A stretch of 64,000 nucleotides of DNA from Sediminitomix flava (GCF_003149185.1 NZ_QGDO01000002.1:1-64000); one strand, 5' to 3'; positions 53,805-62,119 are shown, numbered from the stretch's first letter. Translations and numbers: made by a program. Notes: generated from the letters alone by a model not told the origin.

Positions 53805-54202
53805 CAAATTGTATTCGATCTTTTAGTAATAGCTAGACGGTTCAAACAAAAATTGATTTACTCCGTCGAGAACAGCTTAGTTTATAATTAAAAAAAGAGG
53901 TACTGTTAAAAAGATGTAAAAAAAACTTCTGCAAACATCTCTTAAGTGTATCAATGACGTGAAGCTAAGTATTAGATTTTTTAAAGCAAAATTTTAGCGA
54001 ATATAAATTTATTAGCAATTGTACAGTTTACGCTAATTAAATTACACTTTTTCAACAGAAACCAATATTTGAAATTTTATTTCTTATAAATGCAATTATA
54101 TGATATTTATATCGCACATAATATTTTTAAACAGAATATAATTTCTTTTATCAACAATCTTTAATGTACATTTAAAATAAAATAAATCATCAATAAGTGT
54201 AC

Positions 54203-54218
54203 CGCAACCGATTTCGAT
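54203..54218 (-). promoter_or_regulatory. Putative operator upstream of susC3 (GCAACC...TTTCGAT)
   Basis: CGCAACCGATTTCGAT, matching the susC2 copy at 14 of 16 positions and 441 bp upstream of susC3. It also lies 299 bp upstream of the divergent FecR-like gene. Confidence 0.55.
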
Positions 54219-54382
54219 AATTGTATTTATTGCACTTTTCTAACATTCCTTAATTTTAACTATTTTTTTATAACCACTCGTTAATGCTAAAAAATCAAAT
54301 ATTGATAGTTTGGGTTATATGAATCATTCAAGGTTTTTTATTTTTTTAAATCGGTTGATTTATGGTTTTAAGATTAGGGCAT

Positions 54383-54390
54383 TAACTTTG
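54383..54390 (+). promoter_or_regulatory. -7 element TAACTTTG upstream of the FecR-like gene
   Basis: TAACTTTG fits the Bacteroidota TAnnTTTG consensus, with a TTG about 25 bp upstream in GGTTGATT. It is 112 bp before the start codon. Confidence 0.5.
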
Positions 54391-54501
54391 CAATAATTCA
54401 AAGAGTATTATTATATATTTATATATTTAAAGGTTGAGCTAATAATCGTACTATTTTGCTCATCACAAATTGATTATTGAAGTCAAGTAAAAATTAAAAC
54501 T

Positions 54502-55320
54502 ATGAAGACATTATTTTGTCTGATTGCCTTTTTTAGTCTAAGCCTTCAAGTTCAGGCACAAACCTATTTCATTTTACACGTTACTGGAGACATTAAAGTC
54601 AAAGAAACGGCTACTCCAATTAAAAGTGGTGATAAGATTTCTGCCGAAACAGAACTTCTATTTGGCGACCAAAGTGCCAAGGCAATCGCGATGAGTAAAG
54701 AAGAAGGTCGTATTTTATTGGATGGTTCAAAAACACAACCTACTCTTTCAGGTGAATTTGTTTCTCTTTTAAAGCGTATTGTGGTACCTATGAAAAGAAG
54801 CAGAAACCTAAGCACAAGAGGTGATGATGATCATAACTTTCAGAACTTCTTTGGGAATGAGAAATTTGCGATCATAGGAAATGAACTTCGTTTCAAACTA
54901 GACAATGCTATTTATCCGAATAAGCCTGAGTGGATTTTTGCATATTGGTATCTTCCTGAAGGGTCATCTTCTGTAAGTAAAAAAATCCCTAGAAATGAAA
55001 ATGAATTGATCTTTAACAAGAGCCTTTATATTCACAAAGGAAATACCTACAGCCCTGAGCAAACAGGAAAAGCTCAAATCTTCTATTACAATACGAAGAC
55101 AAGGCAGAAACAAAAAGTAGCGGAATTCTATCCAACTTTTGTAGATGAAAATCAACTTAAAGAAGAATTGAATAACCTTGCTAGTTTCATGGTTGACAAT
55201 GAGCTCGTCGATCAACAGCAACTTGAAGAAGAGTTAATTGCTTATGTTCAAGATGTATACGGAAAAATAAGTAAGGATCAGTTTTCTTCATGGATTTCAG
55301 ATAATCCTATTTCAAAATAA
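54502..55320 (+). CDS. Secreted FecR-like domain protein
   Basis: 272 residues with a signal peptide ending QVQAQ (about 20). Residues 21-110 show the FecR-like pattern of a beta-rich sensor: V-x-G-D-I-K-V-K, a short loop, K-S-G-D-K-I-S-x-x-T-E-L-x-F-x-D. The remaining part is mixed and ends in an acidic coiled segment (QLKEELNNLASFMVDNEL). The function is unknown. The gene directly downstream encodes a CHASE2-type protein, and FecR-like and CHASE2 domains often occur together, so the two likely act as one periplasmic sensing unit. The family call is moderate. Confidence 0.65.
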   Translation: MKTLFCLIAFFSLSLQVQAQTYFILHVTGDIKVKETATPIKSGDKISAETELLFGDQSAKAIAMSKEEGRILLDGSKTQPTLSGEFVSLLKRIVVPMKRSRNLSTRGDDDHNFQNFFGNEKFAIIGNELRFKLDNAIYPNKPEWIFAYWYLPEGSSSVSKKIPRNENELIFNKSLYIHKGNTYSPEQTGKAQIFYYNTKTRQKQKVAEFYPTFVDENQLKEELNNLASFMVDNELVDQQQLEEELIAYVQDVYGKISKDQFSSWISDNPISK

Positions 55321-55330
55321 TTTTTACTTA

Positions 55331-55362
55331 AGCCCCTTTAATTATTTAACATTAAAGGGGTT
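55331..55362 (+). terminator. Intercistronic hairpin between FecR-like and CHASE2 genes
   Basis: AGCCCCTTTAAT (55331-55342) / ATTAAAGGGGTT (55351-55362), followed by TATTTTA. It may attenuate expression of the second gene. Confidence 0.75.
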
Positions 55363-55386
55363 TATTTTACCTAAAATATTCTTGCC

Positions 55387-56646
55387 TTGAACTTTATACA
55401 AAAAACTCAACGAAGCAGACCTCAAATGGCACTGCTTTCAGCAATTCATGCATTAATCATGATTGGTGGGTTAATTTTCTACTTTTCTCTGCCTTATTCT
55501 ATGGCAGATGAAATCACTTTAGTAGAAATCACATCTGCGATTAAACACGCACTCTTTGGAATAGAGGAAAAACCTCCGCGAGATCGATATGCTTTTGTAA
55601 ATGTGTCTTGGGAAAAAGAGCTTATTGACAAATTAGATTCCAATGACTTTAAAATTGGTCAAATGGACATTACTAATAGAAAATCCTTAGGAAAGTTAGT
55701 AAAAGCTGTCAATGACAATCCTGGTCATGAATATATGCTAATTGATGTTCGCTTTTACGATCCTGCACCAACCGATTCTTTACTGTCTGCAGAACTTAAA
55801 AAGGCTGAAAAATTAGTTGTTTCTTATCATAAAGGAGCTGATGACAAACCGCATTATCCAATTTTTGAATGCAATGTCGGTTTATCTGATATGGAGTCTC
55901 AAGTTCGTTCTAATATTGATGATATCATTTTGAAATATAATATCATTCAAAATGACAGTTTAAAGACTACGCCTTTAGTCATCTATGAAGGCATCCATAA
56001 AAAAGGGTATCAGAGTGGACTTGTTTTTGGCAATTTAGATGGAAACATGGTCTTAAACACCTTTGTCATGGACTATTTGATATGGGACTATGACCTATTC
56101 CAAGCAAAGGCATACAACTACTATCAACTGGGAGAACTTCTAATGCTTGAAGAGTTTTCGCCAGGTACAATTGCAGAATACTTTGAAGATAGAATTGTAA
56201 TTGTGGGTGACTTTGAGGATACCGATATGCATAAAACTTCGAAAGGAGAAATGCATGGACCACTTATATTACTAAATGCTTTCCTTGCCTTAGAAAGAGG
56301 TTATAATGTCATTTCGTGGGGCTTTTTAATCTTCCTTTTTGCAAGCTTCTTTATCATTTCTTACAAGGCTCTAACCATAAAAGACCCTGTAACGAATTAT
56401 TTAAGAAGGAAGTTACCATCAGACCACTTTATGATCGAAATGGCTTCTGATGCCTTATTTTATCTAGCATACTTTGCGATCGTTTCGATCATTTCTTACA
56501 TGCTTTTCAATATTCAATTGACAATATTAATTCTAGCCACATATGTTTGGGCTATTGAGAAAGCTGTCATTTCAATTGATGAATTACTTGAAGAAAAACA
56601 AAAAGCAAAAGAGAAAAAGTTAGAAGAAAGTATTGAAACAGAATAA
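55387..56646 (+). CDS. CHASE2 domain membrane protein without an output domain
   Basis: 419 residues. An N-terminal transmembrane helix (about 14-36) is followed by an extracytoplasmic CHASE2-like domain (about 65-315), recognisable from RYAFVNVSWEKELIDKL, YMLIDVRFYDPAPTDSLL and the closing FEDRIVIVGDFEDTDMHKTSKGEMHGPLILLNAFLALERG. Two or three C-terminal transmembrane helices (about 315-335, 370-390, 393-410) follow, then a charged Lys/Glu tail. CHASE2 sensors usually continue into a kinase or cyclase, which is absent here. The start is TTG 55387; an in-frame stop at 55372 limits alternatives, and ATG 55426 would shorten the N-terminus. Confidence 0.75.
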   Translation: MNFIQKTQRSRPQMALLSAIHALIMIGGLIFYFSLPYSMADEITLVEITSAIKHALFGIEEKPPRDRYAFVNVSWEKELIDKLDSNDFKIGQMDITNRKSLGKLVKAVNDNPGHEYMLIDVRFYDPAPTDSLLSAELKKAEKLVVSYHKGADDKPHYPIFECNVGLSDMESQVRSNIDDIILKYNIIQNDSLKTTPLVIYEGIHKKGYQSGLVFGNLDGNMVLNTFVMDYLIWDYDLFQAKAYNYYQLGELLMLEEFSPGTIAEYFEDRIVIVGDFEDTDMHKTSKGEMHGPLILLNAFLALERGYNVISWGFLIFLFASFFIISYKALTIKDPVTNYLRRKLPSDHFMIEMASDALFYLAYFAIVSIISYMLFNIQLTILILATYVWAIEKAVISIDELLEEKQKAKEKKLEESIETE

Positions 56647-56662
56647 ATAATAAAGTCTAATA

Positions 56663-56696
56663 AAAAAACGCTTTTCAGAATTGAAAAGCGTTTTTT
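56663..56696. terminator. Bidirectional terminator after the CHASE2 gene
   Basis: A perfect 14-bp stem AAAAAACGCTTTTC (56663-56676) / GAAAAGCGTTTTTT (56683-56696), serving the convergent genes. Confidence 0.92.
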
Positions 56697-56699
56697 ATA

Positions 56700-57074
56700 T
56701 CAATAAAGTTCTTTTCTACGATAAACGACATCAGTACCTTCAACATCCACATCAAGAATGTTATCCATCACATATTCCTGAAGTTTTTGTTCTGCAAAAT
56801 CTGGAGTCGTTTTAGTCAATTGAGCGAGACTCTGTACAGTTATTCTATTATTAGATCTTCTCAACAAAGCTTCTATTTGAGCTTTAGTGATGATTTGTTT
56901 TGGTTTTCTTCGCGACTTGAAATACAAAACAGCACTAGAACCAACAAACACCATCCCTCCGATTAACATTAACTCATTTTCTACTACAGGGGCGATTCCC
57001 ATCAAGACTACACCTGCAATAAAGAAACTTCTCGCCTTTTTTTTTAGTCGATTAATATGTGATTGATGACTCAT
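56700..57074 (-). CDS. Small membrane protein with winged-helix-like C-terminus
   Basis: 124 residues. Two hydrophobic helices (about 17-33 and 36-52) are followed by a basic stretch (FKSRRKPKQ) and a C-terminal segment of about 60 residues (AQIEALLRRSNNRITVQSLAQLTKTTPDFAEQKLQEYV...) with the helical pattern of a winged-helix domain. No named family is recognised. It follows the TM2 gene by 3 bp. Its C-terminus resembles the tail of that neighbour, so the pair probably works together. DNA binding from the membrane is an inference. Confidence 0.7.
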   Translation of the reverse strand: MSHQSHINRLKKKARSFFIAGVVLMGIAPVVENELMLIGGMVFVGSSAVLYFKSRRKPKQIITKAQIEALLRRSNNRITVQSLAQLTKTTPDFAEQKLQEYVMDNILDVDVEGTDVVYRRKELY

Positions 57075-57077
57075 GGT

Positions 57078-57524
57078 TTAAATAACTGAATAACAAATTC
57101 TACCTTGATGATCTATTGATTCCTCTACGACACCTCTATCCGCCAATTTTCTAATTGTATACTCGGCCTCTTCTGTACTCAATGATGTTTTACTAAGTAC
57201 TTCCCTCATAGAAACTACTTTTCGATTTGACGCCAAATCTAGTAGCTGCTTTTCAGGTGTATCTCCTCTATTCACAAAGGGCTGTTGTCTAGGCTGTGAA
57301 GGAATGTGACCTGAATTTGGATGACCATATCTCATTGCAAACTTAAGGTTTGCATTTTCTACCTGTCCAGGAATAGTAAATAGGTCTATCACCCAACCAA
57401 TCCCTAACAATCCTCCAGTAAGTAAATAGATAATTCCCCAGCCGTTTTTACCAAGATAAAACTTGTGAAAACCAAATACACCAAAGAAAAACCATAATAC
57501 GTAGGTAATGAATGTTGATTTCAT
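57078..57524 (-). CDS. TM2 domain protein with winged-helix-like C-terminus
   Basis: 148 residues. The N-terminal TM2 domain (about 1-55) shows two helices with the hallmark FGVFGFHKFYLGKNGWGIIYLLTGGLLGIGWVIDLF. A Pro/Gln-rich linker (about 65-85) follows, and the C-terminal 60 residues (EKQLLDLASNRKVVSMREVLSKTSLSTEEAEYTIRKLADRGVVEE) look like a winged helix with recognition helix and wing. TM2 domains are usually without such a tail, or carry a short one. It is cotranscribed with the similar gene at 56700-57074. Confidence 0.85.
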   Translation of the reverse strand: MKSTFITYVLWFFFGVFGFHKFYLGKNGWGIIYLLTGGLLGIGWVIDLFTIPGQVENANLKFAMRYGHPNSGHIPSQPRQQPFVNRGDTPEKQLLDLASNRKVVSMREVLSKTSLSTEEAEYTIRKLADRGVVEESIDHQGRICYSVI

Positions 57525-57960
57525 TTTAAAAAAAATTGATTTGACACTTAAGTTAGTATAATTATAGTTTGCTTACGTCTCAAAGAGCGAAAGAGTTTCA
57601 AACTTATTCACCTAAAATCAGTTAGAATTTCATGATTTTGGAAAGACAATAAATTAACAAACTTATTCCTTAGTTTAAAACGAGTATTCCAAACAATTAA
57701 AATTAGGTAAATAAGGCTATGGGGTAAGAATTCATTAACTTTGTTTTTAAAAATAATCCTATCTTAGAGAAGAAACTTATTTTAATTCTCAAAATAGGTC
57801 TCTAAAAATGATATGACTTCCTTGAAGCTGTAGCCTCTTTGTAATTCATATTCTTTTTTTAATTTGTAAAAGATTTGATTTTAAAATTCAGATCTAAACA
57901 ATTGACAGCTTCGATAGAGAAGCTTATTTATAAATTTAGAATTTAAATAGCTAAAAATAT
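57525..57960. other. Divergent intergenic region upstream of ricT
   Basis: 436 bp, AT-rich. It holds a TAACTTTG element (57736-57743). The ricT leader would then be about 210 nt. Nothing else was recognised. Confidence 0.5.
57736..57743 (+). promoter_or_regulatory. -7 element TAACTTTG upstream of ricT
   Basis: Matches TAnnTTTG, 217 bp before the start codon. No -33 element is evident. Confidence 0.4.
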
Positions 57961-59520
57961 ATGGGTTGTGGATCTTGCGGGACAGGTGACGGAGCAGCTC
58001 CAGGCTGTAAAAGCAATGGAAACTGCGGACTTGCTTGTGGAAAAATGAGCGTTTATGATTGGTTAGGAGACATGGATCTACCTAGTCATGAACGTTTTAA
58101 TATTACAGAAATAAAGTTTAAAGGTGGTAAAAAAGGCTATTTCAAAAATACTCAGAACCTTGAACTTTACGCTGGAGACCCAGTAGTGGTTGATATGCAA
58201 AACGGCCACCATATCGGTCATGTTTCTTTACAAGGTGAAATTGTTCGCCTTCAAATGCTAAAGAAAAATATAGAAGAAGAAGATCCAGAAGTAAAAGAAA
58301 TTCTTCGAAAAGCTACGAATAAAGATCTAGAGAAATTTGCTCGCGTTAAACAACGTGAGATGCCTACTCTTTACCGTACTAGACAAATTATACAAGATAC
58401 AAAGCTTCAAATGAAGCTTTCTGATGTAGAATATCAGGCTGATAATACAAAAGCAACATTCTACTATTCTGCCGATGATCGTGTAGACTTTAGAGAACTA
58501 ATTAAGATTCTTGCTTCGGAATTTAAAATCCGAGTAGAAATGCGTCAGATTAGTTTAAGACAAGAAGCTAGTAGATTAGGCGGTATTGGGTCTTGTGGTA
58601 GAGAGTTATGTTGTTCTACTTGGCTCTCAGAGTTCAAGAGTGTTACAACAATGGCTGCTCGTTATCAGAACTTGTCATTAAACCCTAGTAAACTTTCTGG
58701 GCAATGTGGTCGACTTAAGTGTTGTTTAAATTACGAATTAGAAACTTACCTAGACGCACTTATTGATATTCCTCAAATTGACAAACCAATTCGTACTCAA
58801 AGAGGAGATGCATCTCTTCAAAAAGTTGACATCTTTAAAAAAGTTCTTTGGTTTAGCTATGAGAATGAAACAACTTGGGTTCCTGTTTCTGCTGAAAGAG
58901 TTAAAGAAATTCTATCTCTAATCGATAAGGGAGTAAAAATCACTTCCCTTCAAGATGATGAAGTATTTACAAAGGAACACAAGAGTAAATTAGGAGAAGC
59001 AGTAGAGAAACTCGAAAGAAAACGTCTAATTCGTCAGAAAGCGATTCGAAAAGCTTCTAACGAACCGACAGAAGAGGATAAGCCTCAAAAGTCTGATCGA
59101 CAAAGAGGACGACGCCAAAGAGGGAATGTATCTGGTTCTACTGAAAGACAAGGAACAAATAGACGTGGAGACAGAAGTACTAGACAAGATCAAAATTCTA
59201 AACGTCCAAATAGACGAAAGCCGAATGATCAAGTAACTTCTACAGACAATAAAGGTGCTGAAGCAACTCCACATCATAAAAGAAGAGCATTACCGAAGGA
59301 AAAAGTTGAAAACAAGAACACTCCTAAAAAGGTAGAACAACAGCCCGAATCAAAATCCAGACCTAAGAAATGGGGAGGTAAAGGTAATAGTCAAAAACAA
59401 GGACAAAAACCTACTCAAGCTAAGGGTAATCCTCAAAAGCAAACTCCGGAAAAGAAGGCTCCAAACAGACCTAATCGTAGAAGGAAGCCATCTAATCGAA
59501 AACCAACAGATTCAAAATAA
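57961..59520 (+). CDS. ricT: RicT/PSP1 (YaaT) family protein with long basic tail
   Basis: 519 residues. The first 30 residues are Cys-rich (six Cys in GCGSCG...GCK...NCGLACG), typical of Bacteroidota homologues. The PSP1 domain (about 50-270) contains the conserved CGRELCC (212-218) and CGRLKCC (249-255) clusters. In Bacillus, RicT together with RicA and RicF forms an iron-sulfur complex that steers RNase Y; the bacteroidete role is not established. From about 352 to 519 the protein is a low-complexity tail rich in Lys, Arg, Gln, Asn and Pro, probably disordered and RNA-binding. It is followed by gldH after 56 bp and a hairpin. Confidence 0.9.
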   Translation: MGCGSCGTGDGAAPGCKSNGNCGLACGKMSVYDWLGDMDLPSHERFNITEIKFKGGKKGYFKNTQNLELYAGDPVVVDMQNGHHIGHVSLQGEIVRLQMLKKNIEEEDPEVKEILRKATNKDLEKFARVKQREMPTLYRTRQIIQDTKLQMKLSDVEYQADNTKATFYYSADDRVDFRELIKILASEFKIRVEMRQISLRQEASRLGGIGSCGRELCCSTWLSEFKSVTTMAARYQNLSLNPSKLSGQCGRLKCCLNYELETYLDALIDIPQIDKPIRTQRGDASLQKVDIFKKVLWFSYENETTWVPVSAERVKEILSLIDKGVKITSLQDDEVFTKEHKSKLGEAVEKLERKRLIRQKAIRKASNEPTEEDKPQKSDRQRGRRQRGNVSGSTERQGTNRRGDRSTRQDQNSKRPNRRKPNDQVTSTDNKGAEATPHHKRRALPKEKVENKNTPKKVEQQPESKSRPKKWGGKGNSQKQGQKPTQAKGNPQKQTPEKKAPNRPNRRRKPSNRKPTDSK

Positions 59521-59528
59521 TAATACTT

Positions 59529-59562
59529 GCAGACTACTTATCAAAAAGTAGTCTGCTTGCTT
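59529..59562 (+). terminator. Hairpin between ricT and gldH
   Basis: GCAGACTACTT (59529-59539) / AAGTAGTCTGC (59546-59556), with only a weak T-rich tail, so partial read-through into gldH is likely. Confidence 0.7.
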
Positions 59563-59576
59563 TATCATATAAAAAC

Positions 59577-60062
59577 ATGAAACTTTTTTATTTCCTAAGC
59601 CTAGCACTTCTTCCTTTTCTTTATGCATGTGATTCCACTATTGAAAAAGAAGAATACACAAACTTTGATAATAACATTTGGGAATATGACTCTATTTCTT
59701 CATTTGAGTTTAAGGTAAATGAAGTCAACAGAAGCCATAATCTTTTATTCAACATCCGTTATTCACTTGAGTACCCTCATTACAACCTCTTTGTAATTTA
59801 TGATCTCATAAAAGGGCAAGATACTCTAAGTAATAATGAAATGACGGAGTTTAACTTAATGCACCCTCAGAAAGGAGCTCCATTTGGAGAAAGTAGTGAA
59901 GTATTAGGAAATGGCATAGCCATTTACACTCTTCAACTTCCCCTTCAACAAAACATTAAATTAGACACTGGAACATATCAACTTAATTTAAAACACTATA
60001 TGCGTCCAGATTCACTAAACGGTGTACAAGCAATAGGATATAGAATTGAATATGCTGAATAA
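59577..60062 (+). CDS. gldH: Gliding motility lipoprotein GldH
   Basis: 161 residues. Lipobox YAC (Cys18) is followed by DSTIEKEEYTNFDNNIWEYDS. The sequence fits GldH: an NxWxxxD-type opening, FNIRYSLEYPHYNLFVIYDLI, a GKGAPFGESSEVLGNGIAIYTLQL-like region and a final YMRPDSLNGVQAIGYRIE. GldH is required for gliding and type IX secretion in Flavobacterium johnsoniae, and gldH next to a PSP1-family gene is a known arrangement. Length is as expected for the family. It ties this window to a gliding, T9SS-bearing lifestyle along with the giant adhesin and the amylase sorting domain. Confidence 0.9.
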   Translation: MKLFYFLSLALLPFLYACDSTIEKEEYTNFDNNIWEYDSISSFEFKVNEVNRSHNLLFNIRYSLEYPHYNLFVIYDLIKGQDTLSNNEMTEFNLMHPQKGAPFGESSEVLGNGIAIYTLQLPLQQNIKLDTGTYQLNLKHYMRPDSLNGVQAIGYRIEYAE

Positions 60063-60067
60063 TAAAA

Positions 60068-60100
60068 AAGGATTACTTCATTCAATGAAGTAATCCTTCT
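60068..60100. terminator. Bidirectional terminator after gldH
   Basis: GGATTACTTCATT pairs with AATGAAGTAATCC around a central C; A-run on the left, TTCTTT on the right. Confidence 0.85.
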
Positions 60101-60121
60101 TTAATTTCTAGAGCTTTTAGT

Positions 60122-60730
60122 TTAAGCTGTCAAAGCAACAATTCCGATTTGAACAAACCCGATAATAAAACCTAGAATAGCTCCCATCAACTCAATAAAC
60201 TTAAGTTCTTTCTTAATCACAGACATCAGAAGGTCTTCCAACTTTTGATCTGAGAAATCAAGAACTCTCTTCTCTACCATATCTTCAATATCAACCTCTT
60301 CTACTTTCTGAGTAACCGAATTCATCATTTGAGGAATCATCTCATCAAGCATAGTCTCTAGGCGCTCATGTATCTGATCTTTAATCTTATCGCCTCCAAA
60401 CATCATTAGAAGAGCTCCTCCACCATTTTGTGTAACCATTTCATCGATGTATTCCATTATACGCTCTAATATTGATTTTTTGAGGCTGGCTCTATTCTCA
60501 GGAGTATCTAATTTATCAGCTATCATTTCTGGAGAGAATAAGTCTCTCGCGACAATTCCTCCTAACCTTTTAGCCAATGTTGGCTTTCTTTTAGGAAAAA
60601 TACCTTGTACAGGGTATCCAAGAACATAAACTGCTTTTCTTGGTCTAAATAACATCTTAATGGCTACATAATTTGTCACCCAACCAATAGCTGCTGAAAT
60701 AAAAGGAATAATATATATTGTAAAATTCAT
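60122..60730 (-). CDS. DUF445 family membrane protein
   Basis: 202 residues. It opens with a transmembrane helix containing the family hallmark AAIGWVTNYVAIKMLFRP, then YPVQGIFPKRKPTLAKRLGGIVARDLFS, a long amphipathic helical middle part, and a C-terminal transmembrane helix with FIELMGAILGFIIGFVQIGI. This is the DUF445 (YheB/YwoG-like) family of inner membrane proteins with unknown function. It follows maf by 21 bp on the same strand, probably in one operon. Confidence 0.88.
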   Translation of the reverse strand: MNFTIYIIPFISAAIGWVTNYVAIKMLFRPRKAVYVLGYPVQGIFPKRKPTLAKRLGGIVARDLFSPEMIADKLDTPENRASLKKSILERIMEYIDEMVTQNGGGALLMMFGGDKIKDQIHERLETMLDEMIPQMMNSVTQKVEEVDIEDMVEKRVLDFSDQKLEDLLMSVIKKELKFIELMGAILGFIIGFVQIGIVALTA

Positions 60731-60751
60731 TGTATTTGTATTTTCTCTTGA

Positions 60752-61321
60752 CTAAAAAGATTTTAAAGCTTCATATAACTTCACTGTAGGTAATCCCATT
60801 ACTGTAAAATATGAGCCTTTAATTTCAGTAATTCCTGTTAAACCAATCCACTCTTGTATACCATAAGCTCCCGCTTTATCATATGGCTTGTAGTTTTCAA
60901 TATAATATTTGATCTCGTCCTCTGAAAGCGATCTAAAGGTTACTGTCGTTGAATCGGAAAAACTTACTTCTTTATCTTTAGACATCAAACAAACCCCTGT
61001 AGTTACATCATGAGATTTACCCGAAAGTTTTTGTATCATTTCAAAAGCTTCTTCCGCATCTTTTGGCTTTCCCAAAATTTCGTCTTCTACAATAACCGTC
61101 GTATCTGAAGTAACTACTAACTCAATTTCCTCTAACTCATTTTTAAAAGGAGATGCTTTCAACACAGCCAAATATTCTGCAACCTTAGCTGCCTCTAAAT
61201 CTTTAGGGTAAACTTCTTCTGTTGGTTTTGTTCTCACTTCAAAGGTAAATCCCATTTCTTGAAGCAATTGTTTTCTTCTAGGAGAGTTTGAAGCTAATAT
61301 TATTTTTTTTCCAATATCCAT
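60752..61321 (-). CDS. maf: Maf family nucleoside triphosphate pyrophosphatase
   Basis: 189 residues. ASNSPRRKQLL (10-20) is the substrate loop, followed by the catalytic Asp in VTSDTTV, LGKPKDAEEAFEMIQKLSGKSHDVTTGV, and YDKAGAYGIQEWIG. The AGAYGIQ motif fits the dTTP/UTP pyrophosphatase (YhdE-like) subgroup, which removes non-canonical or excess pyrimidine nucleotides. It is transcribed with DUF445 downstream and lies 69 bp after the methyltransferase gene upstream. Confidence 0.94.
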   Translation of the reverse strand: MDIGKKIILASNSPRRKQLLQEMGFTFEVRTKPTEEVYPKDLEAAKVAEYLAVLKASPFKNELEEIELVVTSDTTVIVEDEILGKPKDAEEAFEMIQKLSGKSHDVTTGVCLMSKDKEVSFSDSTTVTFRSLSEDEIKYYIENYKPYDKAGAYGIQEWIGLTGITEIKGSYFTVMGLPTVKLYEALKSF

Positions 61322-61390
61322 ACTTAAAAATCACAATAAAATGCAGATAAAATTAGCAGATGATAAACTTATTGCCAACCGAAATGAGTA

Positions 61391-62041
61391 CTAAGTTATC
61401 GAATCTTTATAAGAATAAACCTTAGAGAAAATCATTCCTCTGAAAAAGGATTGACTCGCAATGATTTGTAAGTTTACATCATCAAAAAGCGACTCCCAAT
61501 TAGGAAATTGATTTCGTCTTAAACTTGTAAAAAGTTTAAAAAAACGATGCATAAATAATGAAAATACTCTTTGCCAGTATGAATCTAAAGAACTGTAGAC
61601 TAGTTGAAAATCTGATACGAACCAAAATCCTCTAGGTTTCAATAAATTTAGAATTTGACTTTTCCAGCCTTGAAGTTCTTCATTTGTAAAAAGGTCAAGA
61701 AAAAAGTTAGTTATAATTACATCAAACTGAACATTGGAGGCAAATAACAAAGAATCTGAATGTATAAATTCAATATATTCATGATTCAATTTTGAAACAT
61801 TTCGTTGTTCAGACAATTTTATCATCTCAGAAGAGGCTTCGACATAAATTAATTTAGAAGGTTTTATTCTTTTGAAAATCTCTTCTAATATCCAACCTGT
61901 ACCACCTCCAACTATTAAAACTTTATCACCATCCTCTAATTTATCTAGAAAAGCTACTTGTGCTTTATGGATAGATTTCCCAAAAACTAAAGAGACTAAT
62001 TTATCATAGATGAAAGCGATTCGATCGTATTCATTAAGCAT
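61391..62041 (-). CDS. Class I SAM-dependent methyltransferase
   Basis: 216 residues. It opens with YDRIAFIYDKL, then motif I VLIVGGGTGWILEEI (about 39-53), an acidic strand end in LIYVEASSEMIKLSEQ, and DVIITNFFLDLFTNEELQGWKSQILNLLKPRGFW for the motif IV to VI region. This resembles UbiE/COQ5-like enzymes in size and layout, but the substrate cannot be read from sequence. Neighbouring menB on the same strand raises a quinone-pathway possibility, though a terminator separates them and MenG is normally larger. Confidence 0.85.
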   Translation of the reverse strand: MLNEYDRIAFIYDKLVSLVFGKSIHKAQVAFLDKLEDGDKVLIVGGGTGWILEEIFKRIKPSKLIYVEASSEMIKLSEQRNVSKLNHEYIEFIHSDSLLFASNVQFDVIITNFFLDLFTNEELQGWKSQILNLLKPRGFWFVSDFQLVYSSLDSYWQRVFSLFMHRFFKLFTSLRRNQFPNWESLFDDVNLQIIASQSFFRGMIFSKVYSYKDSIT

Positions 62042-62066
62042 GAATTAACAATTTGATTATAAAAAA

Positions 62067-62098
62067 AGAGTCACCTTAAAACGCATTAAGATGACTCT
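62067..62098 (-). terminator. Terminator of menB
   Basis: AGAGTCA-CTTAA (62067-62079) / TTAAG-TGACTCT (62086-62098), with one unpaired base on each side and seven T on the minus strand. Confidence 0.88.
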
Positions 62099-62119
62099 AT
62101 TCTTTTTATTTAAAAAAAC

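Larger units (their letters stand above)
53763..54501. other. Divergent upstream region of susC3 and the FecR-like gene
   Basis: 739 bp without a gene. It contains a leader hairpin (53792-53804), the GCAACC motif (54203-54218) about 440 bp upstream of susC3, and a TAACTTTG promoter element (54383-54390) facing right. 53830-54190 is AT-rich with nothing else recognised. Confidence 0.6.

Noticed and set aside
61391-62041. Methyltransferase as MenG of menaquinone synthesis
   Set aside because: It only neighbours menB, a terminator separates them, and the diagnostic UbiE/MenG signatures were not recognised.
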